Below are positions 32,120-44,721 of a stretch of DNA of 64,000 nt, piece by piece. The notes under the pieces were generated by a model. The model did not search any database. It had not been told where the DNA came from and saw nothing but the letters and a program-made list of their open reading frames with translations. The DNA is taken from the NCBI RefSeq assembly GCF_910592395.1, contig NC_088324.1:1302001-1366000 (forward strand), in the 5' to 3' direction. Position 1 is the stretch's first letter; each line of letters starts with the position of its first letter. Both the position numbers and the translations under genes were made by a program. The stretch is from Lineus longissimus. Its lineage: Eukaryota; Nemertea; Pilidiophora; Heteronemertea; Lineidae.

Positions 32120-32761
32120 GTGGTATGTCGAGCTGTGGTTCGTGGCTTCTTCTCGGACCTAGGATCGAGTCCAAACCAAGCGGCCTTGGTGGCCTAACCC
32201 TATCTACCGTAGGAGCCACAACTCTCACCACCGGCCCTGAAGGTATCAACGCATGGGTTTTCACCGGGCATAACTACGTCAAGATAACCAGTGACGGAAA
32301 GCTGGATATTGAGCGTGATAGTTTCACAATCGCGACTTATCTTTACCAAGACGTACTTAGAGACGAAATAATCGTGGAGTGGAGAGGAAGAGGAGATTTC
32401 GGAACTCACATGTGCATTTATCAAGGCAAGCTTTTGATCAACATGGATGCCCATACTGGACGCAGCCTTGGTGAATTTCATATTGCTCCACCAACTAAGA
32501 AATGGTCGTTCGTAGGGATCAGCTACAGTCAACAAACTGGCAATTTGGTGATGTGGGTCGATGGTAATGTTGTCATCAAGAATGTCGGAGCCATAGGACT
32601 CCGAGACATGTTGGGTGATTTGTACGTTGGACTCAGGCCGGCAAATGGTGGGTCCAAATTCACGGGAAAGCTGGCCGGAACAACGCTGATGAGATGTGCA
32701 GTCAGTGGTAAGACCCAGATCGAGGAACTTAGGAAGCTGATCATAAGTAGAGCCAAACCTG
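32120..32761 (+). CDS. LamG/concanavalin-A-like lectin exon, copy 1
   Basis: This 642-nt, phase 1-1 exon has acceptor TTTCAG and donor GTAAGT. It encodes a whole domain: SSCGSWLLLGPRIESKPSG, NAWVFTGHNYVKI, then SFTIATYLYQD, WSFVGISYSQQTGNLVMWVD, and GKLAGTTLMRCAVSG. The pattern (F-x-G..Y..I; SFTI..W/Y; W..V..SY....G....VDG; LY.G) is that of the Laminin_G_3/jelly-roll fold, which binds glycans or proteins outside cells. Cysteines near both ends (SSC and MRC) could form the usual disulphide. One exon per domain with equal phases allows in-frame duplication. Confidence 0.85.
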
Positions 32762-33732
32762 GTAAGTTTAAACACGATGCTCTTTCTACCACGTGGGTAA
32801 ATCATTAGAATACGAAGGTTTACCTGACGATGAGTTTTCCCTCACAGCAGTCTTCTGATGTGATGAATTATCTTCTTATCTGAAATGTCGGTATTCGAAT
32901 TACATCGTGAATACATAACACTTTTTTTGTTCTCGATCTGGCGGCGTATGCCCAGTAACCACAGACATAGTCTCGTCATCTACCAGGCATACTTCGCCCG
33001 ATATGTCCGTTTAACCAAGCAATAACTAAGTTATTGTTCTGACGGTTTGGGTAAGAATAACCTAGCAAGGCCTATTTCGGCGAAAAACTCTGACCATCTG
33101 ACCCTAATGTCATGCGTATCGTAGGAACGTTTGCCATCGAAGCGCATGGGGTATGTGGGCCTCTCTGCAATTCGGCATCGGCTTCTTAACAGCTTCCAAA
33201 TGCATATGATGAGAAAGTTATCAATCACAATAGACTTTAAGCTGGGAGACAGTAGTTCGATCTATTCTGAACTGCTTTATTCTCATCACTCTTCAAAGTA
33301 TGCAAATTGGTTCTTTGTTTTAAGGAGACAGCACGAGGCTGTCTCCTCACTCGCAAAAAGTAGCTAAGCTAACGCAACGATCTACTCTACAACTTGGACG
33401 TTTGCAGTGAGTACTCTCTCTATGTAGCCGGTTTGGCAAATAAATATATATTTCTCAAATTTTGGCCAAATCGGTCCATAATCAATCTATATACAGTGTT
33501 GTGTTAGTCATTCTGAGTGTATCTAGGGGATAAAAGTGCAATTGGTCGCACTCGGCTGCGATATCGAGCTCCGAGTAGAACTTTTCATCTTGTGCAGCAT
33601 CCGAGCGGCGTATTTCGGCTCGAAATTACCCCACGGCCAACTCTCTCATATAACTAGATGCATCCGAACCATCTCTCTCATATAACCAGATGCGCCATCT
33701 CTGTCATATAACTGGATTTGATGTTAAAGATG

Positions 33733-33901
33733 TAATGCCAAATTCATAAAGGGCTTTTAGCTTAAAACAGCGTTTAACTACTAAATAGAGAGATTCAGGT
33801 CCTTCATGTAAATCTTCCCAGAATATGAATAGGCCCCGAAACTGATTAGGGAGAAGTTACAGACGACTAACCCTTAAACGCCCTTTATGAATTTGGCCCT
33901 A
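33733..33901. mobile_element. TA-flanked MITE, intron copy between LamG 1 and 2
   Basis: The element at 33735-33899 has terminal repeat GCCAAATTCATAAAGGGC at the left, mirrored at the right, and TA on both sides. It is 165 bp without coding capacity, of Tc1/mariner insertion type. Confidence 0.8.
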
Positions 33902-34045
33902 CTTTATGTTCCTATTCATTATTTGTTTCAAATGTGTCACATGTCTTCAAAATTTGCATCTAAAAGCTTGGTGCTCGCCAAATTTTGATGATAGCACCTT
34001 TCGTGCCTTAGTGTTTGTCGATTAAGTGTTCGATTTCTGTTTCAG

Positions 34046-34687
34046 GTGGTATGTCGAGCTGTGGCTCGTGGCTTCTTCTCGGACCTAGGATCGAGTCCAA
34101 ACCAAGCGGCCTTGGTGGCCTAACCCTATCTACCGTAGGAGCCACAACTCTCACCACCGGCCCTGAAGGTATCAACGCATGGGTTTTCACCGGGCATAAC
34201 TACGTCAAGATAACCAGTGACGGAAAGCTGGATATTGAGCGTGATAGTTTCACAATCGCGACTTATCTTTACCAAGACGTACTTAGAGACGAAGCAATCG
34301 TGGAGTGGAGAGGAAGAGGAGATTTCGGAACTCACATGTGGATTTATCAAGAAAAGCTTTTGATCAACATGGATGCCCATACTGGACGCAGCCTTGGTGA
34401 ATTTCATATTGCTCCACCAACTAAGAAATGGTCGTTCGTAGGGATCAGCTACAGTCAACAAACTGGCAATTTGGTGATGTGGGTCGATGGTAATGTTGTC
34501 ATCAAGAATGTTGGTGCCATAGGACTCCGAGACATGTTGGGTGATTTGTACGTTGGACTCAGACCGGCAAATGGTGGGTCCAAATTCACGGGAAAGCTGG
34601 CCGGAACAACGCTGATGAGATGTGCAGTCAGTGGTAAGGCCCAGATCGATGAACTTAGGAAGCTGATCATAAGTAGAGCCAAACCTG
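34046..34687 (+). CDS. LamG exon, copy 2
   Basis: Same length (642 nt), phase and borders as copy 1. It is the most different of the three: EAIVEW for EIIVEW, HMWIYQEK for HMCIYQGK, KAQIDELR for KTQIEELR. The mid-domain Cys of copies 1 and 3 is Trp here (codon about 34339), so only the terminal Cys pair is common to all copies and the mid-domain Cys is probably unpaired in copies 1 and 3. Confidence 0.85.
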
Positions 34688-35659
34688 GTAAGTTTAAACA
34701 CGATGCTCTTTCTACCACATGGGTAAATCATTAGAATACGAAGGTTTACCTGACAATGAGTTTTCCCTCACAGCAGTCTTCTCATGTGATGAATTATATA
34801 TTCTTATCTTGAATGTCGGTATTCGAATTACATCGTGAATACGTCCACTGTTTTTGTTCTTGATCTGGCGGCGTATGCCCAGTAACCACAGACATAGTCT
34901 CGTCATATACCAGGCATATTTCGCCCGATATGTCCGTTTAACCAAGCAATAACTAAGTTATTGTTCTGACGGTTTGGGTAAGAATAACCTAGCAAGGCCT
35001 ATTTCGGCGAAAAACTCTGACCATCTGACCCTAATGTCATGCGTATCGTAGGAACGTTTGCCATCGAAGCGCATGGGGTATGTGGGCCTCTCTGCAATTC
35101 GGCATCGGCTTCTTAACAGCTTCCAAATGCATATGATGAGAAAGTTATCAATCACAATAGACTTTATGCTGGGAGACAGTAGTTCGATCTCATCTGAACT
35201 GCTTTATTCTCATCACTCTTCAAAGTATGCAAATTGGTTCTTTGTTTTAAGGAGACAGCACGAGGCTGTCTCCTCACTCGCAAAAAGTAGCTAAGCTAAC
35301 GCAACGATCTACTCTACAACTTGGACTTTTGCAGTGAGTTCTCTCTCTATGTAGCCGGTTTGGCAAATAAATATATATTTCTCAAATTTTGGCCAAATCG
35401 GTCCATAATCAATCTATATACAGTGTTGTGTTAGTCATTCTGAGTGTATCTAGGGGATAAAAGTGCAATTGGTCGCACTCGGCTGCGATATCGAGCTCCG
35501 AGTAGAACTTTTCATCTTGTGCAGCATCCGAGCGGCGTATTTCGGCTCGAAATTACCCCACGGCCAACTCTCTCATATAACTAGATGCATCCGAACAATC
35601 TCTCTCATATAACCAGATGCGCCATCTCTGTCATATAACTGGATTTGATGTTAAAGATG

Positions 35660-35828
35660 TAATGCCAAATTCATAAAGGGCTTTTAGCTTAAAACAGCGT
35701 TTAACTACTAAATAGAGAGATTCAGGTCCTTCATGTAAATCTTCCCAGAATATGAATAGGCCCCGAAACTGATTAGGGAGAAGTTACAGACGACTAACCC
35801 TTAAACGCCCTTTATGAATTTGGCCCTA
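35660..35828. mobile_element. TA-flanked MITE, intron copy between LamG 2 and 3
   Basis: The element at 35662-35826 is a duplicate of the one at 33735-33899, exactly 1,927 bp away, with the same flanking TA. It was copied with the LamG unit rather than inserted independently. Confidence 0.8.
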
Positions 35829-35972
35829 CTTTATGTTCCTATTCATTATTTGTTTCAAATGTGTCCCATGTCTTCAAAATTTGCATCTAAAAGCTTGGTG
35901 CTCGCCAAATTTTGATGATGGCACCTTTCGTGCCTTAGTGTTTGTCGATTAAATGTTCGATTTCTGTTTCAG

Positions 35973-36614
35973 GTGGTATGTCGAGCTGTGGCTCGTGGCT
36001 TCTTCTCGGACCTAGGATCGAGTCCAAACCAAGCGGCCTTGGTGGCCTAACCCTATCTACCGTAGGAGCCACAACTCTCACCACCGGCCCTGAAGGTATC
36101 AACGCATGGGTTTTCACCGGGCATAACTACGTCAAGATAACCAGTGACGGAAAGCTGGATATTGAGCGTGATAGTTTCACAATCGCGACTTATCTTTACC
36201 AAGACGTGCTTAGAGACGAAATAATCGTGGAGTGGAGAGGAAGAGGAGATTTCGGAACTCACATGTGCATTTATCAAGGCAAGCTTTTGATCAACATGGA
36301 TGCCCATACTGGACGCAGCCTTGGTGAATTTCATATTGCTCCACCAACTAAGAAATGGTCGTTCGTAGGGATCAGCTACAGTCAACAAACTGGCAATTTG
36401 GTGATGTGGGTCGATGGTAATGTTGTCATCAAGAATGTCGGAGCCATAGGACTCCGAGACATGTTGGGTGATTTGTACGTTGGACTCAGGCCGGCAAATG
36501 GTGGGTCCAAATTCACGGGAAAGCTGGCCGGAACAACGCTGATGAGATGTGCAGTCAGTGGTAAGGCCCAGATCGAGGAACTTAGGAAGCTGATCATAAG
36601 TAGAGCCAAACCTG
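35973..36614 (+). CDS. LamG exon, copy 3
   Basis: A 642-nt phase 1-1 exon. The protein is almost identical to copy 1 (EIIVEW, HMCIYQGK), although the flanking introns are more like copy 2. The downstream splice partner is either the 12-nt candidate exon at 38447 or the first Cys-rich exon at 39632; both keep frame. Confidence 0.85.
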
Positions 36615-37308
36615 GTAAGTTTAAACACGATGCTCTTTCTACCACATGGGTAAATCATTAGAATACGAAGGTTTACCTGACGATGAGTTTTCCCTCACAG
36701 CAGTCTTCTCATGTGATGAATTATATATTCTTATCTTGAATGACGGTATTCGAATTACATCGTGAATACGTCCACTGTTTTTGTTCTTGATCTGGCGGCG
36801 TATGCCCAGTAACCACAGACACAGTCTCGTCATCTACCAGGCATATTTCGCCCGATATGTCCGTTTAACCAAGCAATAACTAAGTTATTGTTCTGACGGT
36901 TCGGGTAAGAATAACCTAGCAAGGCCTTGTCATTCCCAATAGGTGAAATAAAACTCCAATACCAAAGTTTTAGCCTTGTGGTAGCTTTCGGCACCTCACA
37001 CCTGTCAACATATTATGTATATGTCTCCGCTCTCAATAGAATTTGGAACAGAAAATGTTGGCCATTCAAGCATGAGCGGATTACAGTTAAGGGTACTCTT
37101 TCGTAATTTCAATAAAGAGGAAATCGAGCATCTTATTCCACGAGCAGCACGATCGTGTGGCAGGATCTGCGTTCAGAAAATTGAGATATAAGGGTAGAAG
37201 CTAATTGTAGAACTCGAGGAGCTAGATTTTGAGAGAGAACATTTTGTTACGGCCTTACTTGAATTATATATGCAGGCATATCTCTGCCTACGTAATGCCA
37301 TGATGTGG

Positions 37309-38220
37309 GTATAATAGGGTTACAGGAAAATTCGTCCCCGGATAATTCGTCCCCAGAAAACTCGTCCCCGCAAATTCGTCCCCGGATAAGTCGTCCCCAA
37401 GAAAATTCGTCCCCGGAAAATTCGTCCCCGAGGATAATTCGTCCCCGAGGATAGTTCGTCCCCGGAAAATTTGTCCCCGAGGATAATTCGTCCCTGGAAA
37501 GTTCGTCCCCGAGGATAATTCGTCCCCAGAAAATTTTACAAAGTTGAAAGTTTCTGACTTTACTTTCCAAGACTCTTAAGTCTTGTCAAATGGACTGTAG
37601 TAATAACTACCACTTTCGATTTTTCTCATTCAGTGTAACATCTCTCTTTACTACCCTACTAGCTAGTTACCTACCCCACTATTTTTATAGTAGGTAGAGG
37701 TAGGCAGGCGAAATATTTTATTGAAGAATTTAGAGTTTTTCTTTCATTCTGACCAGTAAAAATACTTATTTGTAAAGAAATAAACTATTTCGCCTGCCTA
37801 CCTCTACCTACTATGAAAAGAGTGGAGTAGGTAACTAGCTAGTAGGGTAGTAAATAGAGATATAACACTGAATGAGAAAAGTCGAAAGTAGTAAGTAGTA
37901 GTTATTACTAGAAAGTAATGTCAGAAACTTTCAACTTTTCTCTAATTTTCCGGGGACGAATTATCCTCGGGCACGAATTTCCCAGGGACGAATTATCCTA
38001 GGGGACATATTTTCCGGGGACAAATATTCTGGGGACGAAATTTTCCTCAGTGACGAATTTTCCAGGGACGAATTATCCTCGGGGACGAATTATCCGGGGA
38101 CGAATTTTCCTCGTGGACGAATTTTCCAGGGACGAATTTTCCTAGGGGACGAATTTTCCGGTGACGAGTTTTCCGGGGACGAATTTTCCGGGGACGAATT
38201 TTCCTAGAGCCGTATAATAG
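37309..38220. mobile_element. Foldback (FB/MULE-like) transposon, 894 bp, 9-bp target duplication
   Basis: GTATAATAG occurs at 37309-37317 and again at 38212-38220, a perfect 9-bp target duplication. Between them (37318-38211) two inverted arms of about 420 bp surround a loop of roughly 60 bp near 37720-37780. The outer part of each arm is a minisatellite of AAAATTCGTCCCCG-type words (mirror GGGGACGAATTTTCC). The inner part is unique and pairs well (CGCCTGCCTACCTCTACCTA). Long inverted arms made of short subrepeats plus a 9-bp duplication are the hallmark of foldback elements. It lies in the intron between LamG copy 3 and the VWD modules; no transposase is encoded. Confidence 0.9.
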
Positions 38221-38446
38221 TATGCATCTATGTAAAGAGAAGTACTGATGCAAGCGTTTCGTCGTTAGTCTTTCATATCTTTCCTGATTCGTTTTAAAGA
38301 TGAAAAAAACTTTATATTTTGAGAAAAACGATGACTTCAATAGAAGGTTTTTTTTCTGTTTCCAATCGTGCCGATGATACATAAGTTTATCAAATCTTTC
38401 GATGTGCTCACAAAAATTAATTATAATATGATAATTGTCTTTTCAG

Positions 38447-38458
38447 TGCCAACCCTAC
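38447..38458 (+). CDS. Candidate 12-nt micro-exon (VPTL)
   Basis: TTTTCAG is followed by TGCCAACCCTAC and then GTAAGT. Entering and leaving in phase 1 it would add four residues (V-P-T-L) between LamG 3 and the first Cys-rich exon. The splice sites are both strong and the phase fits, but the exon is so short that chance cannot be excluded, and the gene stays in frame without it. Confidence 0.35.
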
Positions 38459-39631
38459 GTAAGTCTGCCTGAAACACAATAAGCAACATCTGGCAAATTT
38501 AGAAGTGCTGAAAACGCCAAAGGGTTTTGCTGACAACACGTTTTATATAGAGAGAAACTTGCCCGAAAGGCGTTGAGTTACAGGAGCTTATATAGGTCTT
38601 TTGTTCTTTGGTTTCATGGGTGGCTTCATGTGGTAAGGATCTTGTTTCTTCTGACGTGGTCGACAGATGTACTGTTCATGAGTTAATTTCAAAAGGTTTG
38701 TTGGTGTACCAGGGACACATTCGTCATATTCATATACACGTCTTATGGCGAAATTGGTCACTGACCAGTATTTACAAAGTATTTACAACTTGTATTAATC
38801 GACACTCTTATAATAGAGATGAAAGCAGTCTGTGCTTGACACAATTTGATGAAAGTGACAGCTGTAGGTGAACATGTTTCTTTGACATACTCCTTCAAAA
38901 CTGGGTCTTAATTAACGTCCATATGGCATATTCCATTAAAATCCAAAATCAGTTTACTCTTCAAACATTTGAATTGATTTGACCTAAAGAGCTTTGAAAA
39001 AAACTGTCGACGACGAACATGAAAACAGACCCCTCGAGACATGTCTGATTCGTTTTTGCGCTTCAATTGACATAGCGAGTTTCCACAAATCTCACGAATT
39101 GCAAATTACGAATTACGAACTGATTTTACCCGAGAACATTGGTTTCCGAGCTGATCAACGTCCGTTACCCGTGGAAGGGTAATATTGATGGGACCATCAG
39201 AAAGCCCCCGTCATGTGCTTTCAATGGTTATGTCAACATATTTATAGTATCCGTAATATGATTTCCTTGCACCTACTGTATACATCCAGACCGAATGGAA
39301 CCATCGGTTCTCTTCACAAACTCTGTTTCCACGAAGTGCGACCCTTAGCATCTTTCATATGCTGCAGTTATCTATACAAGCATCGGAACGTCCTTTGGTT
39401 CATCCGAACAAAAGCCAATATTTTGGCCAAATTTGCCATCCCTTTGCGTGTCTTCTTAACCGGTTATCATTTTCCTTCATAAACGATATTGCAAACGGAT
39501 CTCCATCCACACGACCGAAAGGGTGCTCTAAAGTTTATAAGTTTCAAGTGTTTTTCTGTTGAAGGATTAAACATTAACTAGGGAGAGGAAGAGGTTTTCA
39601 CTGCCAGTAATTAACTTCCTTTTTCTTCAAG

Positions 39632-42600
39632 AATGCACAGATGATGTTGCAAAGAGATGGATAGGGGATAAATGTGTCAACCGCTGTGCTCCAGAGGAGA
39701 TCTGGGATAACACCAAGAAGATCTGCACACCGAGTGAGTATGAGACATCACAGGATTAGCCTATAACATAGCACTTATCCATTTAAATATATCTGTCTTT
39801 CTGTAGTTTATCCTCTTGATGCAGCTCGACTGTGGTAAAACAGTGTTGTATTTTAAATGCGTTGCAACTCGTTTTCATTATCTGCACTCGCTTTTTGGAT
39901 GCGACCTCACCAAAGGCTTTGCCAAAGCTACTTAACCATCGCGATCTCATTCATGATAGAGTGGCGCAAGTGCGGTGTGAATTCCTTAAGCCATGAGTTT
40001 ATACATTAATACGCAAACACCAGGTGGTTTCAAAATAGAATCCATTCCAAGCTGAATGAAGTTTCGTAACCATTAATTGTCGTTTAATGCTTTACCTTTT
40101 TCTCTAGGGTGCACCGAGTCTCAGTTATGGAACATCCCGACCAAACGATGTGTAGACAGTATGTATGTCTTATCTCAATAACTGTATAATAACAAACGCA
40201 CGATTACGATTACTGATGATGAAGCCTGGGAGATACTAGTGCCGTGGTCCTTGGCCTCGACATCCAAGGACCGTTGGTGGCAGTCATTAAAATTTTCGTG
40301 ATTGTGAATGTGATGATGGTTAGGTTTTAATGTTAGAATGTATACTCCGACCTGATAATTATATTAATGAAGTTCATATATCCTTTTGGAGATATATTTG
40401 GAAAAGCCAGAGTATAAAAGTTATTCCGTTCAAATTTTACCTTCAGGGTGTAAACCTTCTGACATGTTGAAGAAAGGAGACTGTGTTGCTCGTAAGTATA
40501 GTTCATTGTATTGGAGGATATTCAATGTAAAAAGATATAATACACCGAAGCCTTAATTCCGAATCCTTAAATTTCAAATTATGGATTCCAAGATGTTCAA
40601 TCTGAAAAAGTGCTCGTAGATCAAATGATTTGTTGATACATTAAATACTTTGTCAGATGTAGTGTAGCCTGTACGCTGTTCAGAGACGATGATAGAATAG
40701 ACAAAACACTGAAGGGAAAAGTCTGGTTCAAGGCAAGCAGTTGTTAACATTACCGAAGCCACGTAGTCACTACTGTCTATCTACATTCAGCTTTGCTTGG
40801 AGATGTTACATGACATTTTAATTTCGATCACTCATCAAGAGGTGTCCGTTCTTAACCTCGAGGCTAAATACACATTTTCTTGTTTTCCTTCACTTCAGGT
40901 TGTACTCCACCGAAATCATGGGATCTCAGATTGAAGAGTTGTACAGAAAGTAAGTCCGTCTTTGGAATTGAGTTTGAATAACCAATAACGAACTAATTGA
41001 TTAGTGATAAAAATGCCTCTGTAGAAATGATACAACGCGTTAAAACTTTGTCTTGGTTCTCAAAGTATTGCTCTTGAAAGTCGTTTATCCAAACGACATG
41101 TATTCAGTTATCGGTGCATCATAACGGTAAGTCAAATTGTATATCAGGCGTGTTTAGACTCATTTGATTCCAAACTATGTGGCGAAGTTGAGTGTCTCCT
41201 CAGCACAAATTGATGCAATGTAGATTATTGATGTTTGATGTATACTAAGTGTAGCTCTCCGTCTGTTTTATCCACTAGAAATCTGCACCTGCAAGGCTTG
41301 GGGAGATCCCCATTACCATCGTTACGACGATTTTACCAGAATGATCGACTTCATGGGTGTCTGTAAATACGTCTTCTCCAAGACGACCAACTCTGACGTC
41401 GCGTGTTCCTTCTCCATTGAGGTGAAGAACGAATATCGAGGCAACACAATTGTGTCTTTCGGTAGGATGATGGACCTGAAGATGGGAGGTTTCGTTGTCA
41501 GACTTCACAAGGACGGATGGACTAGGGTACGTTCTCATATACTAGTATATGCTCCACCCTTTTTTTGATGAATTTGAGCTGTTTGATCAATTGCTAGAAC
41601 TGTCATATTGTTGTGGTGGTTCATTTTTCTTTCATCACAACAGAATCTCGATCTGCACACTCTAATAAGATGTTTGGATCCAAGAGCGTTAACATCTCAC
41701 TTGTTTCTCATTGGGGTTTTTTCGCATTATTTGCATGTGATAGGCGAAATCAAAATACAAGCAATGTTCAGTCAATATACTGAAGTGTAATGGTATTTTT
41801 ACCGGCTAATTATAAACCGCGAGATGCGGAATGCGAAATCTTGAGATGCCAACCTCTGTGAGAGTAACATGCGCCAGAGGATGTATTGCAAATATGGAAC
41901 CTGAAAAGGCGAACATTTATGAGACCGAGGCTGTAGTCTGGAGTTATCCTTGTTTTGATTTGCCCGGCATTAAAATAGACTCCGCTCTGCGATGTGTGGA
42001 ATTTAACCTTACTTATAGCCTACTTTCGATGGTCAGACTATCCCGTGCTATTTTTAGCGATGACCAGACGTTCACCAGGTACATGCCCTGTGTTATCGGT
42101 CAATCATGTGTATGGTGACTTGTGCCGCCAGGCCTAACGGGAAAATAATCTTGACACATACTGCATACTGAACCTCGCTGTATTATACTCACAGCATATC
42201 TTGATAAGTTGCAAAAACCCTTGTGGTCAAGATGAACGTGCAGTTGCATGTAGGCTTTGTATCATATTCGGCCGTACTCTCATTAAATTGAGAAGTAAAT
42301 AGCAGCGTTGGAAATGGTGATTGTCATGATCGAGGGAAGTAGAAAATAATGATTACTTATCTCACGATTTCGATACACCCATCGACTAATCTAAAAACTT
42401 ATGTTATCCAGTTATACGGGACATTGCATTACTCTCTAACAAGTCACCACAACTTTGTTCTGCAGGTCAGTGGCCTCACACAAAGAATGCCTTTTAACCT
42501 CAAACTCAAAGGCGGACATACTCTCAGTGCCACAAAATCTGGTGCCAACGACTTTAAGATATCAGTGCCAACCTGTTCCTTCGCTTTGTCATTCGGTGGT

Positions 42601-44721
42601 CAATATGGAGGTATTGTGATATCTCTTGGCCACTGGCAGTATGGAGGTGCTGGAAAGCTTACTGGAATGTGTGGTGACTGCGATGGAATGGCAGATGCCT
42701 TGACTAGCTTCAATAATTATCAGGTTCCCGATGACTCGGATGTGCCATTAGTTAAGTAAGTGTATGTTTCAAACAAGCCGTTTGAAATATGATCAAATAA
42801 AACAAAAGAAATCGGTTGTTTACCGTGAAAATAATAAGTTCTATGCTTGATAACATCAAGTAGGGGTTTATACATACTTGATAACATATATAACAAACCA
42901 CACTATGTCTTATCTGAATCTGGATCCTGCAATATTCAACCGATGTCAGAATTACATCGAAAGGTTTATTCGCCTTTTGTTGAATACGAACAGATAGCCT
43001 TTACTTGCGGTCATGAGTACCGTCACATTCAAATAAGACAGGTGGGCGACAGCTTATTCGTGATATCGTTTAGAATAGTTCGTCTAGAGAGGTAGGATGA
43101 CTTTGGAAGTCTTACCATACAGCAGATTTTGTATTTATTCCAAATAGAAGTCGAATTTAATAGTGTTGATACTTTAGCTGTAAGAAGAGCGAGGATCCAG
43201 TCATCAAATGTTCGGATAAGAACAATGCCCTCATTGCATCAGACACGTACTGCGGTTACATCAAGTCAACCACTGGACCATTCGCAGAGTGCATCAAGAG
43301 CGGAAAGGTAGATTGGAAGTCAGCCTATGCTGCTTGCCAGATAGATGCTTGCGCTTTTGTGGACAAACCCGAGTCCATTAAAGAAGTGATATGCGCTGAT
43401 GTGGGAGAATTCGCCAGCGAATGTCAGTTGAATGGTTACCAACCTTCGAAGGTTTGGAGAACAACCACATTCTGTCGTAAGTTTGACTCATTCTGCTTTT
43501 CAAAAAGAGGCTTTGGCTGCAAATCTACAATAATGGCCTTCCGATTGCTTGTCGAATATCAAAATGGAACCAATGAAGTTCTAGCCTTGTAACCCTCAAT
43601 TTGATTGGGGAATATTCCTGAGGTCAGGCTATGCCTAAGGCAACTGGTCACAGAAGTTCGAAAATCAAGAACCATACGGCTTCGGTGTGGAGCCAGTGGA
43701 GCTGGCGTTGTTCCAGTGCATCTGGAGTGGGTCCATTGGCTCTAGGATCTGGTAAATGCCAAGAGCGTCTGACTTCAACCCGAGTAAATTGGCTCTTGGG
43801 GATCTTGTGTTTGGTCAGCGCCTGCGTCCATTGACTCGTGTTGTGTGATTCTGGTGTTGGGGCAGTGGCTCTGATGTGAGCGCATTGTAAATGATGAGAC
43901 CTTTCCGGACATCCTTAAAACAAGCATGTAGACGTTAAAACTATCATCACAGTTTTCACTTCATTATCGAATGGTCTCTACCTTGTTCTCTTTTTACTGT
44001 TAATATACGATTAATATCAATGTCATTTTCCAGCAATGAAGTGCCCTGCTAACAGCGTATATGAGTCCAAGATGCGTCCATGCCAACCGACGTGTATCAA
44101 GCCTGAACCAATCTTCTGTGAGGATGAGTTGATGGAAGGCTGCAAGTGTAATAAAGGCTTCATCCGAGATGGTGATTCGTGTGTCCCCGAGCAGTCATGT
44201 GGCTGTTGGGATGCAGACAAAAACTATTACACGGTGGGTAATGAGTAGAACCCCACTGAGTCAGATCGTGTCTAACTTCTAAGCCTCAGGTGCATAAACG
44301 AAGAAATCGCCCCCCTCGCCGTCGAAGACAATGTTACCTTCATCAACCATTTGATAAGTTCTTCTGCTTATATTGCTACTCTTATGAGGAAAAGACTATA
44401 CGGTCTTTTCTTCTTCTCTTTTTCGGTATGACGTAATCTCACCAGGATTGCAGAGACCAGAGCATGTAGTGGGGCTTTTCATTGTACTCCATCTGCTGAT
44501 ATTGTCAACAATTCTTTTTACCTATCAGATTGGTGATGAGCGCATAAGCTCCGACTGCACGACACTTTACAAGTGTATCAAAGTAGGATCAGTCGCCAAG
44601 CTAGGGTCCAGTGAGCTTAAACCTTGTGGCCAGGATGCTGAATGCAGACCTGGAGACAAAGGGGTATATACCTGTGGCTGCAAGAAAAGATACCAAGGAG
44701 ATGGATTCCAGTGCACGAAAC
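39632..44721 (+). CDS. Module 1: Cys-rich mini-exons, VWD, C8, TIL, EGF-like
   Basis: Exons: 39632-39733, 40108-40158, 40447-40491, 40899-40949 (four mini-exons); 41279-41526 and 42466-42755 (VWD); 43178-43476 (C8); 44034-44233 (TIL); 44529-44721 (EGF-like). Total 1,479 nt, 493 residues. Mini-exons carry C-x5-W-x6-C-type motifs (CTESQLWNIPTKRC; CTPPKSWDLRLKSC). VWD has CKAWGDPHYHRYDD at its start and GKLTGMCGDCDG (a CxxC motif) near its end. C8 has nine Cys including YCGYIKS and DACAF. TIL shows the spaced ten-Cys pattern ending SCGCW. The EGF-like exon ends CKKRYQGDGFQC. VWD-C8-TIL units assemble into disulphide-linked extracellular polymers in mucins and von Willebrand factor. This copy has one extra codon in the first mini-exon (CTDDVAKRW versus CTNVAKRW). 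Confidence 0.85.

Larger units (their letters stand above)
32010..36900 (+). repeat. Tandem 1.93-kb duplications carrying the LamG exon (3 copies)
   Basis: LamG exon starts are 1,926 and 1,927 bp apart, and introns are nearly identical between copies, including a GGAGACAGC…GCTGTCTCC hairpin at about 33324 and 35251. The left flank of copy 1 lacks the MITE present before copies 2 and 3. Similarity ends near 36920, just after GGTTCGGGTAAGAATAACCT. Confidence 0.95.

Noticed and set aside
32200-36658. Three 201-residue minus-strand ORFs over the LamG exons
   Set aside because: Antisense to well-bounded LamG exons with splice sites and conserved domain on the + strand.
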